This document shows, one piece after another, positions 37,100-44,397 of a DNA stretch of 64,000 bases; the first letter of the stretch is position 1, and the number at the start of each line of letters is the position of its first letter. The notes beneath the pieces were generated by a model. That model saw nothing but the letters and a program-made list of their open reading frames with translations, was not told where the DNA came from and did not search any database. The DNA comes from an uncultured Clostridia bacterium (GTDB taxonomy: Bacteria; Bacillota; Clostridia; Oscillospirales; Acutalibacteraceae): the NCBI GenBank assembly GCA_944412445.1, contig CALYBJ010000011.1, positions 1 through 64,000 of the forward strand. Reading direction: 5' to 3'. The translations under genes and the position numbers were made by a program.

Positions 37100-37161
37100 T
37101 AGTTAAAACCGCCAAAAAACAAAGAGCCAAAAAACAGTGTTTATTAAATTTGTAGATAGTG

Positions 37162-37219
37162 TTGCATGAAGTCAAAAAATGACATATAATGGATATTATT
37201 TACCGTTAAAGCAGGTAAA
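37162..37219 (+). promoter_or_regulatory. Promoter with overlapping inverted repeat (possible operator)
   Basis: TTGCAT (37162-37167), 17-base spacer, TATAAT (37185-37190). The predicted start region carries the inverted repeat TTTACC (37199-37204) / GGTAAA (37214-37219), followed by an ATTTTT run. No gene starts directly after it. It could drive a short RNA or the leader of the ribbon-helix-helix gene. Confidence 0.45.
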
Positions 37220-37231
37220 AATTTTTGACAA

Positions 37232-37261
37232 AAAAAATACCGCATCCCGTTAAAGGATGCG
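37232..37261 (-). terminator. Minus-strand terminator downstream of the SecB-like gene
   Basis: CGCATCC/GGATGCG hairpin (37241-37261). Read on the minus strand it is followed by TATTTTTTTT. Transcripts from 38621-37585 would run antisense across the ribbon-helix-helix gene before stopping here. Confidence 0.65.
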
Positions 37262-37278
37262 ATACATCTTCCCCCGTG

Positions 37279-37306
37279 TTGCAATAAAATCATATTGCAG
37301 TATTAT
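37279..37306 (+). promoter_or_regulatory. Promoter/operator candidate of the ribbon-helix-helix gene
   Basis: TTGCAA (37279-37284), 16-base spacer, TATTAT (37301-37306). The spacer carries TGCAAT/ATTGCA as an inverted repeat (37280-37285, 37294-37299), a layout that would suit autoregulation. Confidence 0.4.
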
Positions 37307-37388
37307 ATTATACTACTTTATCGCAATTGTCAATATAAAGTTTTATTTTATGGTATTTTATTTGTAAAAAAATAGGAGAAAATGTGTT

Positions 37389-37544
37389 TTGAAACCATTA
37401 AAAGAAAAAATAAGTATTACAATTGACAGTGATTTGCTGAAAAGACTTAAAAAATTAAGCGAGGAGGATGACAGATCTCTTTCGCAATACATTAATGTGG
37501 TCTTAAAAAAACATATAGAGTCAATTGATGATGACAATAAGTGA
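37389..37544 (+). CDS. Short ribbon-helix-helix (CopG/Arc-type) DNA-binding protein
   Basis: 51 residues from a TTG start with AGGAGA nine bases upstream. The beta strand KISITIDSDLLKRLKKL is followed by the helix-turn-helix-like SLSQYINVVLKKHIES, the standard ribbon-helix-helix arrangement in which two chains form the DNA-binding sheet. Such proteins are often toxin-antitoxin antitoxins or plasmid/phage repressors. No toxin gene is seen beside it. It is convergent with a SecB-like gene 40 bases away. The alternating strand and the helices are seen directly; a regulatory role is inferred. Confidence 0.8.
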   Translation: MKPLKEKISITIDSDLLKRLKKLSEEDDRSLSQYINVVLKKHIESIDDDNK

Positions 37545-37584
37545 AAATCAGGCTGTAATTTTTTTTACGGCGGGAGTCATTATG

Positions 37585-38028
37585 CTATTTTTTGCTGTCA
37601 AAGGGATTTATAAAATCATCGGGATTAACATTCTGACCGTTTTTGCCCATTTCAAAACGGTAAATTTCTTTTTTTGAAATGTCTATGAAAGGCATGATTA
37701 TAGGAGGAATACCTCCGTTTGAAGTGATTGTAGTAAGAAAAGAGCGTACATAGGGGAACAGGTCGTTGTAAGTTTCCACATGAAGAATTTCCTTTTGTGT
37801 ACCCGGCTCAAAGGAAAATATTCCCAAGGCGGTAATCTGTATTGAAAACTCGTCGGGATTTGATTTATCCGTTACCTTAACGGAAAATTCTCCCACGCAG
37901 GTATTCTGATTGGAATATTTTACATTGTAGGAGTAACCGAAGCCAAGCTCGATTTTTTTCTGCTCTTTGATATCGTTCTTAAATTCGATTTTTGTAACCT
38001 TAAATGCTTTTAAATTTGCTTTTGACAT
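37585..38028 (-). CDS. SecB-like chaperone
   Basis: 147 residues with AAGGTG before ATG 38028. The C-terminal half has the SecB signature LFPYVRSFLTTITSNGG, then IPPIIMPFIDI, preceded by the GIFSFEPG turn of the SecB beta sheet. SecB is normally a proteobacterial export chaperone. Isolated SecB-like proteins in Gram-positive bacteria are known from toxin-antitoxin-chaperone systems such as HigBA-Rv1957. It lies 59 bases after the metallopeptidase gene on the same strand and converges on the ribbon-helix-helix gene. Confidence 0.8.
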   Translation of the reverse strand: MSKANLKAFKVTKIEFKNDIKEQKKIELGFGYSYNVKYSNQNTCVGEFSVKVTDKSNPDEFSIQITALGIFSFEPGTQKEILHVETYNDLFPYVRSFLTTITSNGGIPPIIMPFIDISKKEIYRFEMGKNGQNVNPDDFINPFDSKK

Positions 38029-38087
38029 TTTTTTTCACCTTGCGTTTAAATATTTTATTGTTTTTGAGGCTGATTGTTTTCAGCTTT

Positions 38088-38621
38088 TTATTCAGTCTGA
38101 GTCTGATGCCTTAAAATTTTTTCATACTTTTTATAATCGGGCAGATAGCTTTCAATAAGCCTGTAAAAATCTTTTCCGTGATTTTTATATTTGATATGTG
38201 CCAGCTCATGGACAATAACATAGTCAACGGCTTCTATGGGATATGCCATTATTCTGTATGAAAAACAGACTGAGTTTTTGCCGCTGCAGCTTCCGTATCT
38301 TTTTTCCGCCTGAGTAATTGTTACACGGGAAGGCACAAGCCCCATAATTCCGCTCCAGTATTCCGTCCTTTTCGGAATAAAGTCCTTTGCTTTTTTTATA
38401 TAAAGCTCTTTTTCGCTGTCCGGTATTTTATATCGGGCTGCGTTTTTGTTTTTGGCTTCGGTTTTTATAAGCGCGTTTTCTATCCAGTTCCTGTGGCTTT
38501 CCACAAAGCTTTCAATCTCCTTTTCGGTGCATTTAAAAGGCGCTCTTACCGTTACCGACATATCCGGTTTTATTTCTATTGAAAGAGTTGTTCTTTTTGA
38601 TTTTTTTAAAATGTAATTCAT
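38088..38621 (-). CDS. YgjP/DUF45-type zinc metallopeptidase
   Basis: 177 residues. The zinc-binding HELAHIKYKNHGKDFY motif (HExxH plus a downstream His) is at about residues 139-154, with RYGSCSGKN before it, as in M48-like YgjP/WLM proteins. It is predicted cytosolic, with no signal peptide or membrane helix. The substrate is unknown. It is probably co-transcribed with the downstream SecB-like gene; the start has only a weak ribosome site. Confidence 0.88.
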   Translation of the reverse strand: MNYILKKSKRTTLSIEIKPDMSVTVRAPFKCTEKEIESFVESHRNWIENALIKTEAKNKNAARYKIPDSEKELYIKKAKDFIPKRTEYWSGIMGLVPSRVTITQAEKRYGSCSGKNSVCFSYRIMAYPIEAVDYVIVHELAHIKYKNHGKDFYRLIESYLPDYKKYEKILRHQTQTE

Positions 38622-38714
38622 ATTCTCAGTATATCAAATTATTTGCGAAAATCAATAATTTTATTGAAGTTTCGTTTTTTTGATGATAAAATGATTACAG
38701 AAAGGACGAAGGCT

Positions 38715-38909
38715 ATGAAGGAAAAAAATACAAAAAAATCTAACTGTGAAATGTGCGAGAATTATATATATGACGAGGAATACGACAGCTATTACTGCGA
38801 TATGGACCTTGACGAGGATGAAATGATGCGGTTTTTAACAGGCTCCTTCGGAAGCTGTCCTTATTTCAGGGACAATGACGAGTACAGAATAGTAAGAAAG
38901 CAGAACTGA
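38715..38909 (+). CDS. Small acidic Cys-rich protein
   Basis: 64 residues from ATG 38715, eight bases after AAAGGA; the frame opens earlier without a site. CEMCENYIYDEEYDSYYC and a later GSCPYF give four Cys in a C-x2-C, C, C pattern that may bind metal. The composition is very acidic, with DLDEDEMM in the middle. Similar short proteins occur in clostridia (DUF6472-like), but I am not certain of the family name. It is followed 17 bases later by a membrane protein gene. Confidence 0.75.
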   Translation: MKEKNTKKSNCEMCENYIYDEEYDSYYCDMDLDEDEMMRFLTGSFGSCPYFRDNDEYRIVRKQN

Positions 38910-38926
38910 TAAAGAGGGATTAAAAG

Positions 38927-39529
38927 ATGCTGAATATTCTTATGATTGCCTTTTGGTCGCTGACATACATAGGAATTGTCGTATGCAGTGTTGTTTACGG
39001 AAAAGAAAAGAAAATCTATATGCCCTTTTTTGCGGGAATACTGAATTTATCATGGGAAATTAATGCAGTCATTGCGTCTGCGGGATATTTCGGACATATA
39101 GTATGGGTTCTTCCGGATATTTTTATTTTCATTTATAATGTTTGGATTTTAACCGATATAAAAAAGCGTGTCATTTATATCTTTTTTACTGTGTTGAGCG
39201 TTTTTGCCCTTGTTTATGTGTTTTCTTTGGAAAGTGTTCAGGGAATGCTTATCTCATCTTTTGTTATAGATGTGATAATGGCTGCCGAGTTTGTTATCAT
39301 GTTCGGCAAACTGTCCCCTTATGGCAAACTGATTTTGGGAATATTAAGGTTCACGGGGGATTTATTCGCGTGGATTGACAATGTAAAATATTCTGATTTT
39401 GTTATTTATGCAGGCGGCGTTGTTTTTGTTCTTAATGCTGTTTATTTGGTATTATGTATATGTGAGCTGAAGAAAAAAGGAATCAAGCATAGGAAGAAAA
39501 AAACAATACAGGAAAGAAGTCTGATTTAA
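38927..39529 (+). CDS. Seven-helix membrane protein of unknown function
   Basis: 200 residues with about seven hydrophobic helices, short loops and a Lys/Arg-rich C-terminus. The conserved-looking NLSWEINAVIA and WVLPDIFIFIYNVWIL segments place acidic residues inside the membrane region, a feature of small integral membrane terpene cyclases, but the resemblance is weak. The ribosome site is AGAGGG. It is co-directional with the small Cys-rich gene. Confidence 0.65.
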   Translation: MLNILMIAFWSLTYIGIVVCSVVYGKEKKIYMPFFAGILNLSWEINAVIASAGYFGHIVWVLPDIFIFIYNVWILTDIKKRVIYIFFTVLSVFALVYVFSLESVQGMLISSFVIDVIMAAEFVIMFGKLSPYGKLILGILRFTGDLFAWIDNVKYSDFVIYAGGVVFVLNAVYLVLCICELKKKGIKHRKKKTIQERSLI

Positions 39530-39537
39530 CTAAAGCT

Positions 39538-39565
39538 ACGGCAGTACGCTTATGCGTACTGCCGT
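39538..39565. terminator. Perfect 12-bp hairpin between convergent genes
   Basis: ACGGCAGTACGC and GCGTACTGCCGT pair perfectly with a TTAT loop. T tracts are poor on both sides, but its place between convergent stops suggests a bidirectional terminator. Confidence 0.6.
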
Positions 39566-39572
39566 AAACACT

Positions 39573-39791
39573 TTAAAGTGTAAAATCCTCCGGAGAGAAA
39601 TCTGTTTTTAATTTTAAGGTTTCAGGAGCTCTTTTAAGGGGATCGTATTTGAATTTTTTACAGCAGGAATTAGGCTGCATTACCCCCATTTTCAAACAGA
39701 GAATTTCTTTTCCTCCGTTTACCTGTCTGCCCCGGGAGCAGTACAGGCATTTAGGCGATATTTCCTTTGAGTAAAGCTTTCCCGATTTCAT
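39573..39791 (-). CDS. Small Cys-rich protein, putative zinc ribbon
   Basis: 72 residues with AAAGGGG before the ATG. CLYC near the N-terminus and a later CLKMG/SCCKKF pattern give five Cys that could form a metal-binding knuckle. The C-terminus is Lys/Pro/Glu-rich (FKYDPLKRAP). I do not recognise the family name, though the motif order looks conserved rather than random. It stands alone and convergent to the membrane protein gene. Confidence 0.7.
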   Translation of the reverse strand: MKSGKLYSKEISPKCLYCSRGRQVNGGKEILCLKMGVMQPNSCCKKFKYDPLKRAPETLKLKTDFSPEDFTL

Positions 39792-39914
39792 TAATATACC
39801 CCTTTTCTCATGTTATTTTACAATATTGATATTACCGTGTCAAGTAAACAAAAAATATCTTTTTAATGTATGAAGCATGAAAAAAATGAAAAATAAATGG
39901 TATTATTATTCCGT

Positions 39915-39943
39915 TTGACAAAAACAGCTCCGTATAATATAAT
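39915..39943 (+). promoter_or_regulatory. Consensus promoter of the first dockerin gene
   Basis: TTGACA (39915-39920), 17-base spacer, TATAAT (39938-39943). Confidence 0.85.
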
Positions 39944-39972
39944 GTTGGTGAAAAAGCATAAGGTGAGATTCA

Positions 39973-41094
39973 ATGAAGAAAAAAACAAAAAGATTTCTGT
40001 GTGTAATTTTAACATTGTTTTTGCTTGGGGCTTTTTTGCCTGCAGTCAGCGGATATAAAGTCAGCGATGTTACCGAGGCTGCCCTTGAGCTTATATATAA
40101 ACATGAGGGTACATATACTTCCGTTGTGTCAAACGATAACGGAGCCGTAAGCCTCGGAAAGGTTGGCTGGCACGGAACAAGAGCGTTAAATTTAATGAAA
40201 ACCATTGTAAACTCAAATAAAGCTCAGGCGTTGTCAATGCTGGGTGAAAATTTTGTAAATGAAATACTGACGGCAAGCCAGTGGGATACAAGAATATTTA
40301 CCGACACCGAAAAACAGGCTGCTCAGAAGCTTCTGGGGACAGACGAAAGCAAAAAAGCCCAGGACGAGCTTGCATATACGGATATAGGAAGTTATATAAA
40401 TCACGGTATGTCACTGGGTATAACAAGCGGCAAGGCTCTTGTGTTTTTCGCAGATGTTGAGAACCAGTGCGGCTCGGGAGTTTCGGCAAGGATAGCGGAA
40501 GCGGTCAAAGGCTCGGCAGAATACAAAGACGGTTTAACGCTTGATAATTTGTTCAAAGCCTCTCTGGCGGACAAAACAGCCGGAAGCAGTGAAACAAGAA
40601 GAAATTCGGCATATACATACTGCAAGGCGTTATCATTCAGCGGAGATGTTGAAAAAGAAGAGTTTTCAACAGGCAAATATATAACGACGGCGAGCTATTT
40701 AAGGTTCAGAAAGGGACCGGGCACTCAGTACGATGAAGCCGGCAGCTCTTTGCCTTACGGAACCCGGGTGACTGTAACCAAGGTGTCGGGAGACTGGGGA
40801 CAGATAACCTGCGGAGGCGTAACCGGCTGGATAAACCTGCTTTATGCGGAGCCTGAAAACGGGTCTGCCACAGGCTCAGAAGATGATACAGCTTCTGTTT
40901 TAATCGGAGATGTTAACGGCAGCGGAAAAGTAGAAGCTTCAGACGCAAGAAAAGCATTAAGAGCTTCGGCAAAGCTGGACAGCTTAACGGCAGACGAGGA
41001 AAAGAGAGCCGACGCTGACGGAGACGGGAAAATAACGGCAAAGGACGCAAGGCTTATACTGAGAGCTGCGGCAAGGCTTGAAAATTTAAGTTAA
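39973..41094 (+). CDS. Secreted protein: lysozyme/chitosanase-like domain, SH3 domain, dockerin
   Basis: 373 residues. A signal peptide (to about residue 26) is followed by a helical domain (30-220) with IYKHEGTYTSV and NDNGAVSLGKVGWHG, resembling the catalytic Glu and substrate loop of lysozyme or chitosanase-type hydrolases. A bacterial SH3 domain (236-292; RKGPGTQY, GTRVTVTKV, GWINLLY) precedes a type-I dockerin (about 304-372) with two Ca-binding loops, IGDVNGSGKVEASDAR and DADGDGKITAKDAR. It is likely a cell-wall or glycan hydrolase docked to a cohesin scaffold. Catalytic assignment is inferred. Confidence 0.8.
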   Translation: MKKKTKRFLCVILTLFLLGAFLPAVSGYKVSDVTEAALELIYKHEGTYTSVVSNDNGAVSLGKVGWHGTRALNLMKTIVNSNKAQALSMLGENFVNEILTASQWDTRIFTDTEKQAAQKLLGTDESKKAQDELAYTDIGSYINHGMSLGITSGKALVFFADVENQCGSGVSARIAEAVKGSAEYKDGLTLDNLFKASLADKTAGSSETRRNSAYTYCKALSFSGDVEKEEFSTGKYITTASYLRFRKGPGTQYDEAGSSLPYGTRVTVTKVSGDWGQITCGGVTGWINLLYAEPENGSATGSEDDTASVLIGDVNGSGKVEASDARKALRASAKLDSLTADEEKRADADGDGKITAKDARLILRAAARLENLS

Positions 41095-41104
41095 TAATCA
41101 TTTG

Positions 41105-41141
41105 AACGGAAAATCTAATTGGTTTTCCGTTTGTTTTTTTT
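41105..41141 (+). terminator. Terminator after the first dockerin gene
   Basis: AACGGAAAA/TTTTCCGTT stem followed by TGTTTTTTTTG. Confidence 0.9.
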
Positions 41142-41142
41142 G

Positions 41143-41171
41143 TTTACTTTAAAGAAATGTAAGTGTATAAT
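41143..41171 (+). promoter_or_regulatory. Promoter of the second acyltransferase-like gene
   Basis: TTTACT (41143-41148), 17-base spacer, TATAAT (41166-41171), starting right after the preceding terminator. Confidence 0.65.
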
Positions 41172-41212
41172 AAATTATAAGGAACAAAAAGCACTGTAAA
41201 GGAGAGTATTCA

Positions 41213-42283
41213 ATGATTGTTTTTATTGCTGTTTTAGCGGTAATTTGTGTCTGGGGCATACAGCTGAAGCCTGCCGGAGGACAGGAATACATAACCGATT
41301 ATATGTCGGTAGATAAGACTATGGCAATAAAGGGTATTTTTATTTTAATTGTGTTTGTATCCCATTTTAACAGCTATGCTGATTTTACCTCTGCGGCGGA
41401 TATTAAGTACTTTCAGGAATTCAGTAAAATAGGTCAGCGAATGGTAACGCTTTTTCTTTTTTATTCCGGATACGGAGTCATGGAGTCTGTAAAAAAGAAA
41501 AAAATGAATTATGTTCACACAATTCCGGTAAAAAGAATATTAAATGTTCTGTTCAGATTCGATATTGCAATACTATTGTTTGCGGTTCTGAATCTTGCTT
41601 TGGGCAAAGCTTTTACATTAAAACAGTTTCTGCTTTCTCTTGTCTGCTGGGATTCCCTGGGCAACAGCAACTGGTATATTTTTGCGATTATTGTATCTTA
41701 TGCGATAACTTTTATTGCTTTTGAAATTTTCAGGGATAAAGGGAATTATTATTTGGGCGCTGCTGCAACAGTTATCTTAACCGTTTTGTTTGTTTGCTGT
41801 TTCGCTTATTTTAATATAAAAGACGCTTACTGGTATGACACTGTTATTTGCTATGCGCTGGGAGTGGTTTATTCCTTGTGCAGGGATAAAATTGAAAAAA
41901 TTGTAAACGCCGGTGATACATTGTATGTGTTACTTTTAGCTGTGGTTGTTTTTGCCGCCCATTTTTCAAGAGTAAACAAAGGCTCCGGCTTTTTGATGAA
42001 CGAAATCCACATCGTAACATTTTTAGCGGCTGTTGTTCTGGTTACAATGCGTGTGTCCTTTAATAACGCTTTTCTCCGCTGGTGCGGCAGGCATCTTTTC
42101 GGAATTTATATTCTCCAGAGAATACCTATGATTATTTTCAGCGAAACCGGTTTTACGGAAAATCATTTGTACTGGGCTTTTGTATTATCATTTGGAATTA
42201 CGCTTCTTATGGCGTGGCTGTTTGAAAAATATATAAATAAACTTTGGAAAATTATTTCTTCTCCCAAAAAAGCAGTGTCTTGA
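41213..42283 (+). CDS. Acyltransferase-family membrane protein
   Basis: 356 residues with an AAAGGAGAG site. About ten membrane helices; the first ends before a cytosolic or interfacial MSVDKTMAIKGIFILIVFVSH segment, whose His follows the pattern of acyltransferase-3 proteins. Residues AKRILNVLFRFD and a late WCGRHLFGIYILQRIP support this family. It may acylate surface glycan or a secreted protein, as it stands between the two dockerin genes. Family assignment is moderate. Confidence 0.72.
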   Translation: MIVFIAVLAVICVWGIQLKPAGGQEYITDYMSVDKTMAIKGIFILIVFVSHFNSYADFTSAADIKYFQEFSKIGQRMVTLFLFYSGYGVMESVKKKKMNYVHTIPVKRILNVLFRFDIAILLFAVLNLALGKAFTLKQFLLSLVCWDSLGNSNWYIFAIIVSYAITFIAFEIFRDKGNYYLGAAATVILTVLFVCCFAYFNIKDAYWYDTVICYALGVVYSLCRDKIEKIVNAGDTLYVLLLAVVVFAAHFSRVNKGSGFLMNEIHIVTFLAAVVLVTMRVSFNNAFLRWCGRHLFGIYILQRIPMIIFSETGFTENHLYWAFVLSFGITLLMAWLFEKYINKLWKIISSPKKAVS

Positions 42284-42291
42284 ATTGAATA

Positions 42292-42320
42292 TTGACAATT
42301 TTAGCATTTTATTTTATTAT
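42292..42320 (+). promoter_or_regulatory. Promoter of the second dockerin gene
   Basis: TTGACA (42292-42297), 17-base spacer, TATTAT (42315-42320). Confidence 0.75.
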
Positions 42321-42358
42321 ATATTTATATAAATGATACATATCGGGAGGAAGTAGTT

Positions 42359-44332
42359 ATGTATAAAAAGTCCGTGAAACTCTTAGCTGTTATTATGGCT
42401 GTGCTTATGGTTTCGGTTTATGTGCCTTTGACAGATTTAAACGGTGCGTTTTCCATTGAAGCCTCGGCGGCAAGCTATGACGGCGGTCTCGGAGGAAATG
42501 TAAAATGGAAATATGATTCAGGAAGCAAAACTCTTACTGTTTCCGGCTCCGGAAACATGAACAATTACAGCGGAGTAAATTCCGAATGGACAAAATACAG
42601 AGCCTTGCTTGTAGGCTCCATTGCTGATAAGGCTACCAAAATCGTTATAAACAGCGGCGTGACAAATATAGGAAACAATGCGTTCAGAGGGCTTAAAAAT
42701 GTTACATCAGTTTCGATTCCCGCTTCGGTAACTTCAATCGGACAGTCTGCCTTTGAGGACTGTAATGCTTTAAGCTCTGTAAATCTTACGGGAAGCTTAA
42801 AGTCAATCGGCGCCTATGCTTTCAAAAACACAAAGTTCGCAAATGTTACAATGCCTTATTCGGTAACATCCGTGGGCGATTATGCCTTTGCGAATGTTTC
42901 CGGACTTAAAGTCAAATGCAACTACGGCGACGCCGCGTATAATTCAACAGTTAAATATGCGTCATCCTCCGTTGATTTAAGAAAACCCGCAATAGCGGTT
43001 GAAGGCTCTCTTGACGCTGCAAAAAAACAGCTTAATGTTACTGTAAAAATAAACGATGCGGCAGGAACGGGAGCTGCAAACTTTACAATTGTATATAACA
43101 GCGATTCCGTAAAACCTGCTTCAACCGAAACAATTTTTGAAACCAAAAACGATATATCCAAGACGGTGGTTTTTAATCAGCCGGGAAAAATTTCAGCTGC
43201 GTTAATGAGCAATCAGTATATAAAAATGTCTGATTGCACCGGAAACTGTGAATATACTTTATGTACTCTTACTTTTGATATTATCGGACAGGGTGATACT
43301 GCCAATATAAGCGTTACTCCTACGGTTATACTTTTTGCCGACGGCAGATATAATGCTCAGCCGGCGAACTCTGATATAAGCCTTCATAATTACAGCGGAG
43401 ATGTAGTTAAGGAGGCAACCTGCTGTGAGGAAGGCATAAGAAATGTAACCTGTTCTATATGCGGTAAAAACGCACAGGAGGCTGTTGCGAAAAATCCTGA
43501 CAACCATGCAGGAGGAACAAGCATTGCCAATGCAAAGGAAGCCACTTGCCAGACTGCGGGATACACCGGCGATACCGTATGCGCAGGCTGCGGAGCTGTT
43601 CTTTCAAAGGGACAGGAGATACCGGCGACCGGCAATCACACTTTCGGAGAATGGACGGCTGTAAAGGCGGCAACGTGTCAGGAAGCGGGAACAGAGGAGA
43701 GAGTATGTTCCGGCTGCGGAGAGAAGGAAACAAGAGAAATCCCCAAAACAGAGCATGATTATACGGCTGAAGTAAAAGCTCCTACATGTACTGATGCGGG
43801 TTATACTGTTTATATATGTTCCGTGTGCGGAGATACCTATACCGGGGACAGAACCTCGGCTCTCGGCCACAGCTATGACGCAAACGGCGTCTGCATAAGA
43901 TGCGGATATGTTAAGGTTTCCTCGATAGAGTTTACAAGCTCAAGCAAGCTTACAGCTGACAGTACGAAAAAGACGGTAACCTCAAAAAACCTGTTAACGG
44001 TAAAGGAGCTTACAGCCCAGATAAAAACAACAGGCTGGACGGTAACTACGGCGGACGGAAAGGCAGTTTCTGAATCTTCGGCAGTGGGCACAGGCTATAT
44101 TTTAAAGAATACCTCCGGCAATCTTGCGTATACAATGGTAATAATCGGTGATGTTAACTGCGACGGAAAGGTAAATGCCTCTGATGCCAGATTTGCTTTA
44201 AGAGTATCTGCAAAGCTTGAAAAAACCGATGATTACACAGGCGCAGCGGCAGATGTTGACGGAAACAGCAAGGTTACCGCCGCAGACGCGAGAACAATTC
44301 TCAGAGTTGCAGCTAAGCTTGATACATTTTAA
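42359..44332 (+). CDS. Secreted leucine-rich-repeat, cohesin-like and dockerin protein
   Basis: 657 residues with a GGGAGGAAG site. A signal peptide ends near SIEASA. BspA-type leucine-rich repeats span about 60-190 (VTSIGQSAFEDC, KSIGAYAFKN, TSVGDYAFAN). A beta-rich domain (about 200-335; IAVEGSLDAAKKQLNVTV, ANFTIVYNSDSVKP) has the look of a cohesin. Four tandem Cys-repeat units (about 345-520; each with ATC, one Gly turn and a CxxCG pair) follow, then a type-I dockerin (about 592-655; IGDVNCDGKVNASDAR and ADVDGNSKVTAADAR). It is a surface adhesin or scaffold piece rather than an enzyme. Confidence 0.82.
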   Translation: MYKKSVKLLAVIMAVLMVSVYVPLTDLNGAFSIEASAASYDGGLGGNVKWKYDSGSKTLTVSGSGNMNNYSGVNSEWTKYRALLVGSIADKATKIVINSGVTNIGNNAFRGLKNVTSVSIPASVTSIGQSAFEDCNALSSVNLTGSLKSIGAYAFKNTKFANVTMPYSVTSVGDYAFANVSGLKVKCNYGDAAYNSTVKYASSSVDLRKPAIAVEGSLDAAKKQLNVTVKINDAAGTGAANFTIVYNSDSVKPASTETIFETKNDISKTVVFNQPGKISAALMSNQYIKMSDCTGNCEYTLCTLTFDIIGQGDTANISVTPTVILFADGRYNAQPANSDISLHNYSGDVVKEATCCEEGIRNVTCSICGKNAQEAVAKNPDNHAGGTSIANAKEATCQTAGYTGDTVCAGCGAVLSKGQEIPATGNHTFGEWTAVKAATCQEAGTEERVCSGCGEKETREIPKTEHDYTAEVKAPTCTDAGYTVYICSVCGDTYTGDRTSALGHSYDANGVCIRCGYVKVSSIEFTSSSKLTADSTKKTVTSKNLLTVKELTAQIKTTGWTVTTADGKAVSESSAVGTGYILKNTSGNLAYTMVIIGDVNCDGKVNASDARFALRVSAKLEKTDDYTGAAADVDGNSKVTAADARTILRVAAKLDTF

Positions 44333-44351
44333 GAGTTATAATATATAATGC

Positions 44352-44381
44352 AAAATCCGCAGCTTGAAAACTGCGGATTTT
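44352..44381. terminator. Bidirectional terminator between the dockerin gene and metK
   Basis: Eleven-base stem AAAATCCGCAG/CTGCGGATTTT, T-rich on both strands, between convergent genes. Confidence 0.85.
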
Positions 44382-44397
44382 GTTATATAAGGATATT

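Noticed and set aside
43390..43870. CRISPR-like or tandem DNA repeat in the Cys-repeat region
   Set aside because: The repetition is at protein level (Cys units) with divergent codons; no conserved direct repeat and spacer structure.
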